From contig NZ_BMCX01000003.1 in assembly GCF_014635485.1 (NCBI RefSeq), forward strand, positions 347,913-411,912: a stretch of 64,000 nt of DNA, given 5' to 3'. Numbering within the stretch: position 1 is the first letter of the stretch; each line of letters opens with the position of its first letter. A program made the translations under genes and the position numbers. Below, piece by piece: positions 9,387-19,625 of the stretch. The stretch comes from Corynebacterium pelargi. GTDB lineage: Bacteria > Actinomycetota > Actinomycetes > Mycobacteriales > Mycobacteriaceae. The notes beneath the pieces are model-generated. The model saw nothing but the letters and a program-made list of their open reading frames with translations. It made no database searches and was not told the DNA's origin.

Positions 9387-12055
9387 TGTCTACGCTCCAC
9401 ACCGTCAAAGCTTCCCTTCGGCCCACACTGCGCGATGCCCGCAAGCATTGGTGGCGCTCACTGCTCGCCGTGCTCCTTGTGGCACTACCCGTTGGGGTAT
9501 TCGCCTTTAGCACCAGCTCAAGTGCAATTTACACCAAGGCCTCCCAAGCAGTAGAACAGCGTAACGTCGCCACCTTCTTTGGCGGAAGCTGCAAGCAAAA
9601 TGTCGAAGGATGGGGTTCCGATTGCGAGGGCAACTCCGCCAAGGGGGCCGGCCCTTCCGATGCCCTCAACCAAGCCCTACCCAGCGGCTTCGAGGCTACG
9701 ATCAATGCCGATACCACCGCCAAGATTCAAGCCGTCTCAGGCAAGAAGATCTCGCACCAAACCGGCCTTGCTATCCGCGCACCAGAAAACCTGCGCATGG
9801 GTGCTGCCACCCCAGGTATAGGAGACATTGCGCTACCCGTGGATACCGCCCAACGCATCGGAGTCCACCCTGGCGACAAGGTGAAGGTGGAAGTAAGCAC
9901 GCAGACCCCGAAGGATCAGCAGCTTAAGGCTACAAAAGAACTCACGGTAAACCAGCTCATTGGCAGCGCTAACGCAGTGATCATCCCCGGCACACTGTTT
10001 GAGCCCGAGCAGTTGAGCAATTCAGTGGAATCCTCCTGGGTGCTCAGTGGCCCACGCCCCCTTTCCTGGGACGATGTGAAAGCCTTGAACGCCAAAGGCT
10101 TCGTGGTGCGTTCCCAAGACGTCATGGATAATCCACCCCCAGCCGAGGAGCTCTACCCTGGCTTTGAAGATTCCTCGGTTGTGCGGGACTTTTACTTCAA
10201 TGACACTGCTTTCCTCATCGTGAGCATCGCAGCCTATGCCATCATCGCGATCCTCATCTTGCTCGTGGTGGCACCTGTGTTTGCCATCAGCGCCTCCAAG
10301 CGCGGCGAAACCTTCGCGTTGATGCGAAGCCAAGGTGCCACCCGCCGCGATATCCGGATTGCTGTGCTCGGTTACGGCCTGGTCGCAGGTGTTGTAGGCG
10401 CGCTGCTCGGCACCGCTTTGGGCCTTATCGCGTGCTTTGTGTTCTGGCGCATCAAAGCCCCGAGCGTGCAATTTGCAACACACCTCGAGTTGCTGCCCAT
10501 TGGCATGATCTTTGCCATTATCGGAGCACTCATCGCCTCCTATCTCCCCGCGTGGCTTGCCGCACGCAGCAACATCAGCCAAAGCGCTGAAGGCGGCAGA
10601 ATCGACCGGGTGCGCCGTTGGCGCAATTGGATGGCAATCGGACCCGTGATGCTGCTGGTGTTTTTCATCTTCGCGGGGCTGTCACAGGCCTCAGCATTCG
10701 GAACGCTGCCGCTTTACGCACTGTGGTTTGATTCCGCATTAACCCTGCTCTATGTACTGATCGCCACCGTTTTATGCGTACCTGCCGTCATCCTGGGCTG
10801 CGGGGTACTGCGCAAACCACTGATGCTGAGGCTTGCTGCAACACTCATGCGGCGCCAAATGCTACGGTCTGGCTCTGCGCTTGCAGCCCTGGCTGGCATC
10901 ACCCTCATCGCCTTTTCCATGGTGAGCACCGAAGATATGCGCACCCAGCGCATGGTTGATCTCACTGCTCGAAGCTATAACACCGCCGCTATTGGTATCG
11001 CCGCGATCGAGCAGGATCCTGAATCCTCGACGCATTCCCCTCAGTCGCTTACTGCTGCAGCCAGTACGGTAGAGGCCGAAGTTCCGGTGAAAAAGAAAGT
11101 AGATGTGTACCACACCGGAGGTGCCGTGATGCTGCCTGGGTTATCAACGCAGTGGTACACGCAGCACTGCCCTAATAACCAAGGCATCGAGGTAGCTAGC
11201 TCGGCGTGTGACGTCCCAGAAAGCGATAATCCGGCAACATTCCTCCTAGGCACCTACGCCGAGCCATTAGTAGCTAAACCTGAGATTCTGGAGTTTTTCA
11301 ACCTCAAAGGTAATGATTTGGCTCAGGCTAAACGAGCACTCGAACAGGGCAAGGTGCTGGTATCAAAAGACGCTCAGCTCGATGGTGTCCAGGAGGTCGA
11401 AACCTCCTTCAATGACGCCCACCCAAAGCTTCAAAAGGTCGAGATGGCCTCGCTTTTGCCCGAAAACACCACAGAGATGGTGATGACGCCCCAGGTGGCA
11501 GAAGAGTTGGGATACACCCCAAGCTTTTGGGCCTCGATGTTATTGCTTGAGCACCCCCTCGATGGGCGCACCGTACAGACACTTGACACAACACTGCGCG
11601 AATCAGCACCCGATGTGTTCCTCTACACCTACCCAGCACCAAAATCCGTGCAGGATCGGCTGATGTTAAGCGGGCTCTTGCTTGTGCCTTTGGTTCTGGT
11701 GGTAGCTATTAGCGCGGTGCTCGGGCTTGGAGACTTACGCAGAATGCAGCGACAACTTGCCGATGTTGGCGCAACACCCGCGCAGCTTCGCGCTCTAGGT
11801 GCTACCTCCACATGCCTTCTCGCCGCCTTGGGCACGGTGGTGCCGATGCTGATCGCCATGATGAGCATTTGGATTAGCTCAGAGGGTCCAACATATGGCG
11901 AAGATGGAACACTGCTTCGCTTTGGTCAGCGCGATTGGGTGCATTTTGATCCAATTCTTGTGCTGAGTTTGGGCGTGGTGTTCCCGCTTGTGGCCTTATG
12001 CATCGGGGCGGCCATGAGCTGGCGCCAGCAAACAGTGCGCTATCGCATGGACTAG
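9386..12055 (+). CDS. FtsX-like ABC transporter permease
   Basis: 889 residues from ATG 9386 (TGATG overlap with the ATPase stop). The first membrane helix is near residues 20-40, followed by a large extracytoplasmic domain of about 230 residues, an FtsX block of three or four helices around 275-400, two further helix groups around 415-500, a second extracytoplasmic domain of about 220 residues and a final FtsX-type block near 760-870. This is the duplicated FtsX arrangement found in exporters of peptides, lipids or antimicrobials. Substrate is unknown; with a PadR repressor an inducible efflux or detoxification role is the best inference. Confidence 0.88.
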
Positions 12056-12062
12056 TTCCACA

Positions 12063-12102
12063 CACCCCAGGCAACTTCTTGCCTGGGGTGTCGTGTTTGT
12101 TT
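12063..12102 (+). terminator. Bidirectional terminator between ABC permease and uvrD
   Basis: CACCCCAGGCAA (12063-12074) and TTGCCTGGGGTG (12079-12090) form a perfect 12-bp stem with a CTTC loop, followed on the plus strand by TCGTGTTTGTTT. It lies between two convergent genes, 7 bases after the permease stop. Confidence 0.85.
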
Positions 12103-14563
12103 AGAGCTTTTCCATCGGAAGCCCCGGCAGGAGCATCAAGCGCACCGTTCCTGATGAACCAAAATCGATCGTTGCCGTGGATGTTCCCCCCACTGCTGTC
12201 ACCTCGGTGACAGTTCCGAGCCCGTACTTATCGTGGTTCACGCGGTCACCAACCACCAGTTTGAGTGCAGGTGTGCTCGAACGCGTGGGCATTTTTGGTG
12301 CAACCTTGCGTGCTCGACCGGCTTGGGGGTGCCCACCTGAGCCCCATCCCCCACCGTTGAAGCGTTTGGCACCATAGCCACCCCAGGGGTCTTGAGCCGT
12401 GGGTTCTTCCCGGCGCCAATCCATAAGCTCTTCTGGGATCTCTGAGAAGAATCGTGATGGCGGATTGGTTACTGCATTGCCCCAGCTCGAACGCAGCATG
12501 GCGCGCGAGAGGTAGAGATGCTTGCGCGCGCGGGTAATACCGACATAGGCCAGGCGTCGTTCTTCGGCGAGTTCTTTGGGATCTCCAAGCGCACGCATGT
12601 GGGGAAATTGTCCATCTTCCCAGCCGATAAGGAACACCACGGGAAATTCCAGGCCCTTGGCGGTGTGCAGCGTCATCAAGGTGACCACGCCTTGTTCGTG
12701 TTCTGGAATTTGGTCGGCATCGGCTACCAACGACACACGCTCAAGAAAGGCCTGAATGCTTCCGGGTGCAGCTTCGCCTTCTTCTGTGCTTATTTCGCTG
12801 CCGTCCATTTGCTCATAGGCGAGCTGATTGGCGGCTTCTGAGGAAAATTCACGAGCCACGGAGACCAATTCCTGGAGGTTATCCAGCCTTGCGCCATCTT
12901 GAGGATCATTGCTTTGTTCCAGTTGCGCCTTGTAGCCGGTGACATCGAGGATGCGGGCGATGATCTCTCCGATATCCGGCAGCCCGCTGAGCTCACTGAT
13001 GAGTTGGTCTGCCTCTGAGCGCAGGCTATCCATCATGTCGACGAATTGCGATACGGCCTTGGCGCTGCGTGGATTCAAGGCGCTGACGTGGCCAGCGCGG
13101 GCGTCGATAAGCGCCTGGTGCAAGCTCACCTGATGGTGCTGGGCATGAAGCGCGAGGGTGGCAATGGCTTTCTCGCCGATCGCACGACGAGGGGTGTTGA
13201 TGATGCGCCTTAAAGAGACAGTGTCTTCCGGATTATCAAGCAGCCTCAGATACGCGATCACGTCGCGGATTTCTTTGCGCTCATAAAATCGCGTGCCGCC
13301 CACAACCTTGTACGGAATGCCGGTGCGCATGAATACATCTTCAATCGCACGCGAGGAGTTATTGGTGCGATACATCACCGCGATATCTTCATAGGCCACG
13401 CCGCGGGCTTCAAGCGCATCAATCTCATTGGCAATAAAACGCGCCTCGTCGTGCTCATTATCGGCAACATAGGCGGCGATCTGCTCTCCCTGCCCAAGCG
13501 CGGTCCATAGCTTTTTATCGCGACGGTGTTCATTTTGGGAGATCACCGCATTCGCGGCACTCAAAATGGTTTGGGTGGAGCGATAGTTCTGCTCCAGCAA
13601 AATCGTGGTGGCCTGCGGGTAGTCCTGCTCGAATTCTTCAATGTTTCTGATGGTGGCGCCACGGAAGGCATAAATGGACTGATCCGAATCGCCCACAACA
13701 CAAAGCTCACTGGCATCTGGCCCAGTGCCTACCAGCTCACGTACCAGCACGTACTGCGCATGGTTGGTGTCCTGGTACTCGTCGATGAGCACATGGCGGA
13801 AGCGGCGGCGGTAGTATTCCGTGACCTGTGGGTGCTCACGGAAGATGCGGACGACCTCGCCAATCAGATCATCAAAATCCACCGCATTGGATTCACGCAG
13901 ACGTGCCTGATACTCCACGAATACTTCAGCAACCGTCTTTTCAAAGGGGTTGCGGGTATTCATCGCCTCTTCCAGCGCTGTCTTGGGATCCCGCAATTCG
14001 TTTTTCAGATTCGAAATAGCAGTGGCGAGCACCCGGGGAGTGAACTTTTTAATGTCCAGGCCCTGATCCTTAGCAATCATCTGCAGCAGGCGCTTGGAAT
14101 CATCAGCATCATAGATAGTGAAATTGCTATTGAGCCCTCGAACCAATTGCGCTTGTTCACGCAAAATACGCACGCAGGTGGAGTGGAAGGTAGCAACCCA
14201 CATCCTTGAGGCCACAGGGCCGACGAGCTCTGTGACGCGCTCGCGCATCTCCGCTGCGGCTTTGTTGGTAAAGGTGATGGCCAAGATCTGCCCAGGATGC
14301 ACTCCCCTGGCTGCCATCAGATACGCGATCCTTCGCGTGAGCACCGCCGTTTTACCCGAACCAGCACCCGCCACGATCAGCAGCGGTGAGCCGGTGTGCT
14401 CAACGGCCTGACGCTGCTGCGGATTTAAGCCCTGGGTGAGTTCCTCGGCACTGGGGTTGCGCGATTGCACAGGAGCACCGTGGAAGGTTTGCTGCTGCGG
14501 GGTACGAGCTTGGAAAGGATTGGGCTCGTGTGGCTGGAATGGGGATTGCTGCGTGCTATTCAT
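12101..14563 (-). CDS. pcrA: UvrD/PcrA-type superfamily 1 DNA helicase
   Basis: 820 residues. After a Gln/Pro-rich N-terminal extension of about 40 residues come the helicase motifs: Q-motif GLNPQQRQAVEH, Walker A VAGAGSGKTA at about 65-72, motif Ia AITFTNKAAAEMRERV, Walker B/motif II LIDEYQDTN, motif III GDSDQSIYAFRGA, LEQNYRSTQTIL and the C-terminal VTLMTLHTAKGLEFPVVF with YVGITRARKHLYLSRA. A C-terminal Tudor-like segment (VGDRVNHDKYGLGTVTEV) ends the protein, as in PcrA. It is a 3'-5' translocating helicase in nucleotide excision repair and replication. Confidence 0.95.
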   Translation of the reverse strand: MNSTQQSPFQPHEPNPFQARTPQQQTFHGAPVQSRNPSAEELTQGLNPQQRQAVEHTGSPLLIVAGAGSGKTAVLTRRIAYLMAARGVHPGQILAITFTNKAAAEMRERVTELVGPVASRMWVATFHSTCVRILREQAQLVRGLNSNFTIYDADDSKRLLQMIAKDQGLDIKKFTPRVLATAISNLKNELRDPKTALEEAMNTRNPFEKTVAEVFVEYQARLRESNAVDFDDLIGEVVRIFREHPQVTEYYRRRFRHVLIDEYQDTNHAQYVLVRELVGTGPDASELCVVGDSDQSIYAFRGATIRNIEEFEQDYPQATTILLEQNYRSTQTILSAANAVISQNEHRRDKKLWTALGQGEQIAAYVADNEHDEARFIANEIDALEARGVAYEDIAVMYRTNNSSRAIEDVFMRTGIPYKVVGGTRFYERKEIRDVIAYLRLLDNPEDTVSLRRIINTPRRAIGEKAIATLALHAQHHQVSLHQALIDARAGHVSALNPRSAKAVSQFVDMMDSLRSEADQLISELSGLPDIGEIIARILDVTGYKAQLEQSNDPQDGARLDNLQELVSVAREFSSEAANQLAYEQMDGSEISTEEGEAAPGSIQAFLERVSLVADADQIPEHEQGVVTLMTLHTAKGLEFPVVFLIGWEDGQFPHMRALGDPKELAEERRLAYVGITRARKHLYLSRAMLRSSWGNAVTNPPSRFFSEIPEELMDWRREEPTAQDPWGGYGAKRFNGGGWGSGGHPQAGRARKVAPKMPTRSSTPALKLVVGDRVNHDKYGLGTVTEVTAVGGTSTATIDFGSSGTVRLMLLPGLPMEKL

Positions 14564-14636
14564 CGCCTACCAACCTACAACCCAACCCCCGATCAGCATT
14601 CGAACACCTGTAGCTAAGCCTGCCCCTGCGCGCTTT

Positions 14637-14656
14637 TTGTGCCAATCGTGGCACAA
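14637..14656 (+). promoter_or_regulatory. Palindrome over the chorismate mutase promoter
   Basis: TTGTGCCA (14637-14644) and TGGCACAA (14649-14656) form an exact inverted repeat with a 4-base centre. It ends 9 bases before the chorismate mutase ATG and overlaps a CACAAT -10-like hexamer (14652-14657), so a bound protein would block transcription. No regulator is identified. Confidence 0.5.
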
Positions 14657-14665
14657 TAGTTGCTC

Positions 14666-14983
14666 ATGAGCGAGGAGCAGCTGTTTGAAATCCGTATGCC
14701 AAGTGGCACCGATGACCCTTTGTCTGATGCCGAGATCCAGCGCTATCGCAAAGAAATCGACCGGCTTGACCGAGAAATCCTCGATGCTGTCAAGCGCCGC
14801 GCCCTTATTTCTAAGGCGATCGGCCAAACCCGCATGGGCTCAGGCGGCACCCGTTTGGTGCACACCCGTGAAGTAGCCATTATCAATCAGTTCAGAAAAG
14901 AAATTGGCGAGGAAGGCCCAGTGCTTGCAGGTTTGCTCTTAAGGATGGGCCGCGGCAAGCTCGGCAACGCCTCTCAGCAGTAG
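14666..14983 (+). CDS. Chorismate mutase, AroQ-delta type
   Basis: 105 residues from ATG 14666. The all-helical AroQ fold shows in RYRKEIDRLDREILDAVKRRALISKAIGQTR (helix 1 with the active-site Arg and Lys positions), then the region RLVHTREVAIINQF and a short third helix ending MGRGKLG, as in the small actinobacterial cytoplasmic enzymes that need complex formation with DAHP synthase for full activity. It converts chorismate to prephenate for Phe and Tyr synthesis. No signal peptide is present. A CACAAT hexamer 8 bases upstream suggests a nearly leaderless mRNA. The stop codon lies in a 14-bp direct repeat. Confidence 0.9.
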   Translation: MSEEQLFEIRMPSGTDDPLSDAEIQRYRKEIDRLDREILDAVKRRALISKAIGQTRMGSGGTRLVHTREVAIINQFRKEIGEEGPVLAGLLLRMGRGKLGNASQQ

Positions 14984-15012
14984 CTCGCAACTACGCCGAG
15001 CAGTAGCTCGCA
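14976..15012 (+). repeat. Short direct duplication across the chorismate mutase stop codon
   Basis: AGCAGTAGCTCGCA occurs at 14976-14989 and again at 14999-15012, a 23-base period. The first copy contains the TAG stop codon at 14981-14983. Confidence 0.75.
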
Positions 15013-15035
15013 GCAGCGCCATGCATAAATGAGCG

Positions 15036-15071
15036 AAGGCCTCGATCCACATTGCTGTGTGTCGAGGCCTT
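15036..15071. terminator. Terminator-like hairpin between chorismate mutase and aldehyde dehydrogenase genes
   Basis: AAGGCCTCGA (15036-15045) and TCGAGGCCTT (15062-15071) form a 10-bp perfect stem with a 16-base loop; the plus strand continues GAGGCGTTTTAG. It separates two convergent genes and may serve both. Confidence 0.6.
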
Positions 15072-15131
15072 GAGGCGTTTTAGAGCCTACCCGCCACCAC
15101 GTTGCAGCGGCGGGAGCGCACGTAGCCGAGG

Positions 15132-16604
15132 TTATTTCGGCAAAGAGATGAATTGGGTGTCGAGGAACTCGTGGATGCCCTCGAAGCCGCCTTCGCGGCC
15201 AATACCGGATTGCTTGACGCCACCGAAGGGTGCTGCCGGATCGGAGAGTGCACCCTTGTTCACTGCCACCATGCCGGCTTCGATCTTTTCTGCCACATTC
15301 AGTGCTCGCTCCAAACCGGAGGAGAAGACGTAGGCAGCAAGACCAAATTGCGTGTCATTGGCCTTTCGCACGGCCTCTTCATCGCTGGTGAAGGTAGTCA
15401 CGGCAATCACTGGGCCGAAGATCTCATTGTCCAGGATCTCGGAACCTTCGGGGATATTGCCAAGCACCGTCAGCGGGTAGTAATAACCATCTTCTGGCAA
15501 GCCCTCGGGCAGTGCATCGCCAAGGAAACGGGTGGCACCGCGCTCTAGGGCGTCGTCGACAAGCTTGGATACCGTCTCTACCTGATCGGTTCCCGAAAGC
15601 GCTGCATAGTCCACATCTTCCAAGGTGGCAGGCCCTTGGCGGAGCTGCTTCATGCGCTCAACCACGCGCTCGGTGAATTCCTCGGCGATGCTTTCTTGCA
15701 CCAAGAAGCGGTTGGCTGCGATGCACACCTGGCCTGCACCACGCATCTTCGCAGTTGCTACGGCCTCTACAGCGGTGTCCATGTCGGCATCATCAAGCAC
15801 CACGTAGGGCGCATTGCCACCAAGTTCGAGGGAAACACGAATGGACTTCTCTGCTGCTTTTTGTGCCAGCATCTGACCAATTTCGGTGGAGCCGGTGAAG
15901 GTGAATTTGCGCAGGCGTTCATCTTCAAGCAGCGAGGACACGTTCGATGCCTTATTCGACGGCAAGACGGCAACCACACCATCGGGCACGCCTGCCTCTT
16001 GCAGCAGCTTTGCCAGATAGAGCATGGTCAGCGGGGTCTTAGAAGCAGGCTTGACCACCATGGTGCAGCCGGCAGCCAGGGCTGGAGCCAATTTGCGCGC
16101 ACCCATTGCCAGGGGGAAGTTCCACGGGGTAACCGCAAGGCAGGGGCCTACCGGGACGTGGCGCACCACAATGCGGGCGTTACCTGCTGGGCTTTCGCGG
16201 TAGTCACCGCGCACGCGCACGGCCTCTTCTGCAAACCAGCGGAAGAATTCCGCAGCATAGGCCACTTCGCCTTGGGAATCCTTCAGTGCGCGACCAAGTT
16301 CAAGGGATTGGATGAGGGCGAGTTCTTCGCCGTGTTCGTGGATGAGCTCGAAGGCCTTGCGCAGGATCTCAGAGCGTTCACGGGTCGAGGTTGCAGCCCA
16401 TTGCTCTTGGACTTCTACGGCCTTATCGAGCGCTTCGCGCGCGTCGTCTTTGCTAGCAGAGGCCACGGTAGCCAACACGGTGCCATCGGAAGGGTTATAT
16501 ACCTCGAGGGTGCCGCCATCTGATCCATCGCGGAATTCTCCGCCGATGAACAAACCAGTGGGGACATCCTGAGGCAATTCAGTGGGGAACTTTTGAGCAG
16601 TCAT
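15132..16604 (-). CDS. gabD: NAD(P)-dependent aldehyde dehydrogenase, succinate-semialdehyde dehydrogenase-like
   Basis: 490 residues from ATG 16604. ALDH motifs are intact: VTPWNFPLAMGARKLAPALAAGCTMVVKPA (cofactor and the conserved Asn and Lys), FTFTGSTEIGQ, the general-base Glu in ELGGNAPYVV, and the catalytic Cys in GAGQVCIAANR near residue 290, then EIFGPVIAV. The family and sequence type are closest to GabD-like enzymes that oxidise succinate semialdehyde to succinate, but substrate is not certain. A TACAGT -10 hexamer (16616-16611 on the minus strand) ends 6 bases before the ATG, so the mRNA is probably leaderless; this supports the short start over the longer frame. Confidence 0.87.
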   Translation of the reverse strand: MTAQKFPTELPQDVPTGLFIGGEFRDGSDGGTLEVYNPSDGTVLATVASASKDDAREALDKAVEVQEQWAATSTRERSEILRKAFELIHEHGEELALIQSLELGRALKDSQGEVAYAAEFFRWFAEEAVRVRGDYRESPAGNARIVVRHVPVGPCLAVTPWNFPLAMGARKLAPALAAGCTMVVKPASKTPLTMLYLAKLLQEAGVPDGVVAVLPSNKASNVSSLLEDERLRKFTFTGSTEIGQMLAQKAAEKSIRVSLELGGNAPYVVLDDADMDTAVEAVATAKMRGAGQVCIAANRFLVQESIAEEFTERVVERMKQLRQGPATLEDVDYAALSGTDQVETVSKLVDDALERGATRFLGDALPEGLPEDGYYYPLTVLGNIPEGSEILDNEIFGPVIAVTTFTSDEEAVRKANDTQFGLAAYVFSSGLERALNVAEKIEAGMVAVNKGALSDPAAPFGGVKQSGIGREGGFEGIHEFLDTQFISLPK

Positions 16605-16876
16605 GCCACTACTGTAACCGCGATATGCAGGCTGTGTGTGATCAGCGGTACAAGTTATTTTCAAGCTTTGGGAGGTCACAGGAACTGTGATCAATTCGCA
16701 GCACGCGATCAGAGCGATTCGGGCAAAACTGGACTAGCGTTAGAGGTGAACTCATGACCGATCGGAAATAAAGTCGGTATAAAGCAAAACTTGGAATTGC
16801 CAGGCTTAGTGAGAAGGCGTCGCCTTTTGCGGGGTTTGGTTCCTGCCAAGATCGTCTACAGAAACGGAGCTCGACT

Positions 16877-18514
16877 ATGTCATTCGACGTCACTGCCACA
16901 CCGGAATGGGAGGCGCTGGGCAAGCGCCACGAGGCGCTCCAGGCCACTGATCTGCGCACCCTATTTGGTGCAGACGTCAATCGCGCCGAGCGCTTCAGCT
17001 TCGATGCCGCTGGATTGCACGTCGATTTGTCGAAGAACTTCATCGATGCCGATACCCTCAATGCGCTGGTGGATCTGGCCAACGCCGCTGATCTAAAGAA
17101 CAAGATCGAGGCCATGTACCAAGGCGAGCACATCAACAACACCGAGGATCGCGCAGTACTGCACACCGCGTTGCGCATGCCTGTAGAAGATGAGCTGGAA
17201 GTCGATGGCCAAGACGTCGCCGCCGATGTGCACGAGGTGCTCGCCCGCATGCGTGACTTTGCCACGGCACTGCGCTCTGGCGCTTGGTTGGGCTATACCG
17301 GCCACACCATTAAAACTGTGGTCAATATCGGCATCGGCGGCTCCGACTTAGGCCCCGCCATGGCAGTGAAGGCACTGCGCGCTTATGCCACCGCCGGTAT
17401 TCACGCCAAGTTCGTCTCCAACGTTGATCCCGCCGACATGGTGGCAGTACTGGATGAGTGCGACCCCGAGTCTACCTTGTTTGTGGTGGCCTCTAAGACC
17501 TTCACCACCCAAGAAACCCTGGCCAATGCCCATGCCGCTAAGCGCTGGGTACTGGAGAAGTTCGGCGATGAAGCCGCGGTAGCAAAGCACTTCGTGGCCG
17601 TTTCCACCAACGCCGAGAAGGTGGCCGAATTCGGTATTGATACGAAGAACATGTTCGGCTTCTGGAACTGGGTTGGCGGGCGCTACTCCGTGGATTCCGC
17701 CATCGGTTTGTCGCTGATGACGGTGATTGGACCCATGGACTTCATGCGCTTCCTCGAAGGCTTCCACGCCATGGATGAGCACTTCCGCACCGCCGATTTC
17801 CGCGAGAACATCCCCGTGCTCATGGGCTTGTTGGGCGTGTTCTACAACGACTTCTTTGGTGCAGAAACCCACGCCGTGCTGCCTTACTCCGAGGATCTTG
17901 GCCGTTTCCCCGCCTACTTACAGCAGCTCACTATGGAGTCCAACGGCAAGTCTGTGCGCCGCGACGGCACCCCGGTGACCGCCGGTACCGGCGAGATTTT
18001 CTGGGGCGAGCCCGGCACCAATGGCCAGCACGCCTTTTTCCAGCTCATGCACCAGGGCACCAAGCTGATCCCCGCAGACTTCATTGGTTTTGCCCGCCCC
18101 AAGCAGGATCTGCCCACCGCTAGTGGCGAGGGCTCCATGCATGATCTTTTGATGAGCAACTTCTTTGCCCAAACCAAGGTGCTGGCCTTTGGCAAGACTG
18201 CCGAGGAGATTGAGGCCGAGGGCGTTGCCGCCGAGGTTGTGCCCCACAAGGTGATGCCGGGCAACCGCCCCACCACCACCATCCTTGCCGAGGAACTCAC
18301 CCCCTTTGTGCTTGGTTCCTTGATCGCCCTGTATGAGCACATCGTGTTTACCCAGGGCATGATCTGGGACATCAACTCCTTCGATCAATGGGGCGTTGAG
18401 CTGGGCAAGCAGCAGGCCAATGACCTTGCCCCGGCCGTCAGTGGCGAACAGGACGTCGATTCCGGCGATTCCTCCACCGACGAGCTGATCCGCTGGTACC
18501 GCTCCAAGCGCTAA
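16877..18514 (+). CDS. pgi: Glucose-6-phosphate isomerase
   Basis: 545 residues, full length. Signatures seen are [14 protein letters not shown] (phosphosugar binding), [22 protein letters not shown], the motif around [20 protein letters not shown], catalytic Glu and His regions in [13 protein letters not shown] and [16 protein letters not shown], and the C-terminal [17 protein letters not shown]. It interconverts glucose-6-phosphate and fructose-6-phosphate. It is a single gene, with a terminator-like C-rich/G-rich inverted repeat after the stop. Confidence 0.98.
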   Translation: MSFDVTATPEWEALGKRHEALQATDLRTLFGADVNRAERFSFDAAGLHVDLSKNFIDADTLNALVDLANAADLKNKIEAMYQGEHINNTEDRAVLHTALRMPVEDELEVDGQDVAADVHEVLARMRDFATALRSGAWLGYTGHTIKTVVNIGIGGSDLGPAMAVKALRAYATAGIHAKFVSNVDPADMVAVLDECDPESTLFVVASKTFTTQETLANAHAAKRWVLEKFGDEAAVAKHFVAVSTNAEKVAEFGIDTKNMFGFWNWVGGRYSVDSAIGLSLMTVIGPMDFMRFLEGFHAMDEHFRTADFRENIPVLMGLLGVFYNDFFGAETHAVLPYSEDLGRFPAYLQQLTMESNGKSVRRDGTPVTAGTGEIFWGEPGTNGQHAFFQLMHQGTKLIPADFIGFARPKQDLPTASGEGSMHDLLMSNFFAQTKVLAFGKTAEEIEAEGVAAEVVPHKVMPGNRPTTTILAEELTPFVLGSLIALYEHIVFTQGMIWDINSFDQWGVELGKQQANDLAPAVSGEQDVDSGDSSTDELIRWYRSKR

Positions 18515-18606
18515 GGCCTCTTAGTTTTTCAAGCCCCCCCCCCTTCCCGCCTCACATGCCAGGTGTGGGAGGGGTGTTGGCGTTTTTGGGGGTGGCAAAA
18601 GGAAAA

Positions 18607-18643
18607 CCAGCCCCTTGCTGCACATCTCGCAGCAAGGGGCTGG
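18607..18643 (-). terminator. Strong 15-bp hairpin between pgi and the DUF1648 gene
   Basis: CCAGCCCCTTGCTGC (18607-18621) and GCAGCAAGGGGCTGG (18629-18643) are perfectly complementary with a 7-base loop. On the minus strand it continues TTTTCCTTTT, so it ends transcription of the DUF1648 gene; on the plus strand it backs up pgi termination. Confidence 0.85.
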
Positions 18644-18671
18644 TGTCTTCTACCTGGCGATAGCACAGCAA

Positions 18672-18745
18672 GCCGGCACGTTTGCTCACTCAGCGCGCCA
18701 GCACGTTTGCCAACTCAGCACGCCAGCACGTTTGCTAACTCAGCA
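18672..18745. repeat. 25-bp tandem repeat, three copies, over the end of the DUF1648 gene
   Basis: Units at 18672-18696, 18697-18721 and 18722-18745 share a core GCCAGCACGTTTGC followed by a variable CTCA/CAAC/TAAC then CTCAGC-like tail. The third unit contains the minus-strand stop codon at 18735-18737 and the last codons of the gene, so the two others are downstream copies of the gene's 3' end. Confidence 0.85.
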
Positions 18746-19517
18746 AGAACGGCAACGCAACGCACGCCACCACGGTGCCAAAGATGATGGCGGCAAATAG
18801 CTTGCCCTGCCAGCGGGCATAGTTGAAGTCGATGCCGATGCCATAGCGACGCTCAACTATTACGCGCTGATCCTCGGGGTTGTAGTAGAAAAGCCCGAAC
18901 TTGTAGTGGTGATTCACGCCTTCCACCTCGGCCCCCTCTGGCATCCTCCCGGATTGCTGGGCCTTCTCGATTGCTCGTTGCAAACCTCGCGTTTGCGCAC
19001 TGGCCCACCAAATCAACAGCACCAGCACCACCAGCACGAGAATCATGATGCCAATGAACAGTCCCATCCCATCCATCACGTGCTGGTACTGGGGCAGCAC
19101 CGAGCACACTTGGACCACCGCGATTACGAGTGCCAGTGCCAGACTGATGTAGGCAATCATTTTGGCTGTCAGCACCCGGTTGAGTTCACTTTGCAGGCGC
19201 CGGTCAATGGGGTGATCTTCGGATTCATTTTGCTTCATCGCGTAGGTGGCAATCCCGGTCACGACCACCATCAGCACAATGGTGCCGATGAAGATAAAAC
19301 TGCCCATAAAAACAGCGCTGATCGATTTCGGCGCAAAATCATCCGGCCCGTCTGCGCCCCAGTGGGTGGGCACCGGCGAGGGAATGTCTTCCCATCGCAT
19401 CCCCACATACGCCATTGCCCCACCGATGATGAGTGCACACAGCAGGTAGAGCCACTTCACGCTGCGTGTAGAAGGCCTCGGGTGATCTATTCGTTGCCAC
19501 AGTTGGGCGTTATCCAT
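18735..19517 (-). CDS. Membrane protein with DUF1648 and DUF5808-like domains
   Basis: 260 residues from ATG 19517, which has a good AGAGGAAG ribosome-binding site. A first helix at about 20-40 is followed by the DUF1648 pattern IPSPVPTHWGADGPDDFAPKS, then helices near 70-90, 120-145 and 150-175. The C-terminal part carries YYNPEDQRVIVERRYGIGIDFNYAR, a pattern of DUF5808 proteins, before a last helix. Proteins of this kind include SdpI-like immunity or sensor proteins in Firmicutes; function here is unknown. A longer frame to 19856 is rejected because it runs through the divergent acetyltransferase gene. Confidence 0.8.
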   Translation of the reverse strand: MDNAQLWQRIDHPRPSTRSVKWLYLLCALIIGGAMAYVGMRWEDIPSPVPTHWGADGPDDFAPKSISAVFMGSFIFIGTIVLMVVVTGIATYAMKQNESEDHPIDRRLQSELNRVLTAKMIAYISLALALVIAVVQVCSVLPQYQHVMDGMGLFIGIMILVLVVLVLLIWWASAQTRGLQRAIEKAQQSGRMPEGAEVEGVNHHYKFGLFYYNPEDQRVIVERRYGIGIDFNYARWQGKLFAAIIFGTVVACVALPFLLS

Positions 19518-19625
19518 GATGCTTCCTCTCCGGCTTTCTTTGTTGAGCTTCAAAGCCTCTTCGCCGGCTGGTCGCTTAAGTTTGTAGCTTAGCTCACATA
19601 CTATCGGAGGCAATACAATAGGGCA

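Noticed and set aside
15636..16523. 295-aa open frame antisense to the aldehyde dehydrogenase gene
   Set aside because: No recognisable domain and no start signal; the aldehyde dehydrogenase has all catalytic residues.
18672..18745. CRISPR-like array
   Set aside because: The 25-bp units follow one another directly with no spacers and there are no cas genes.
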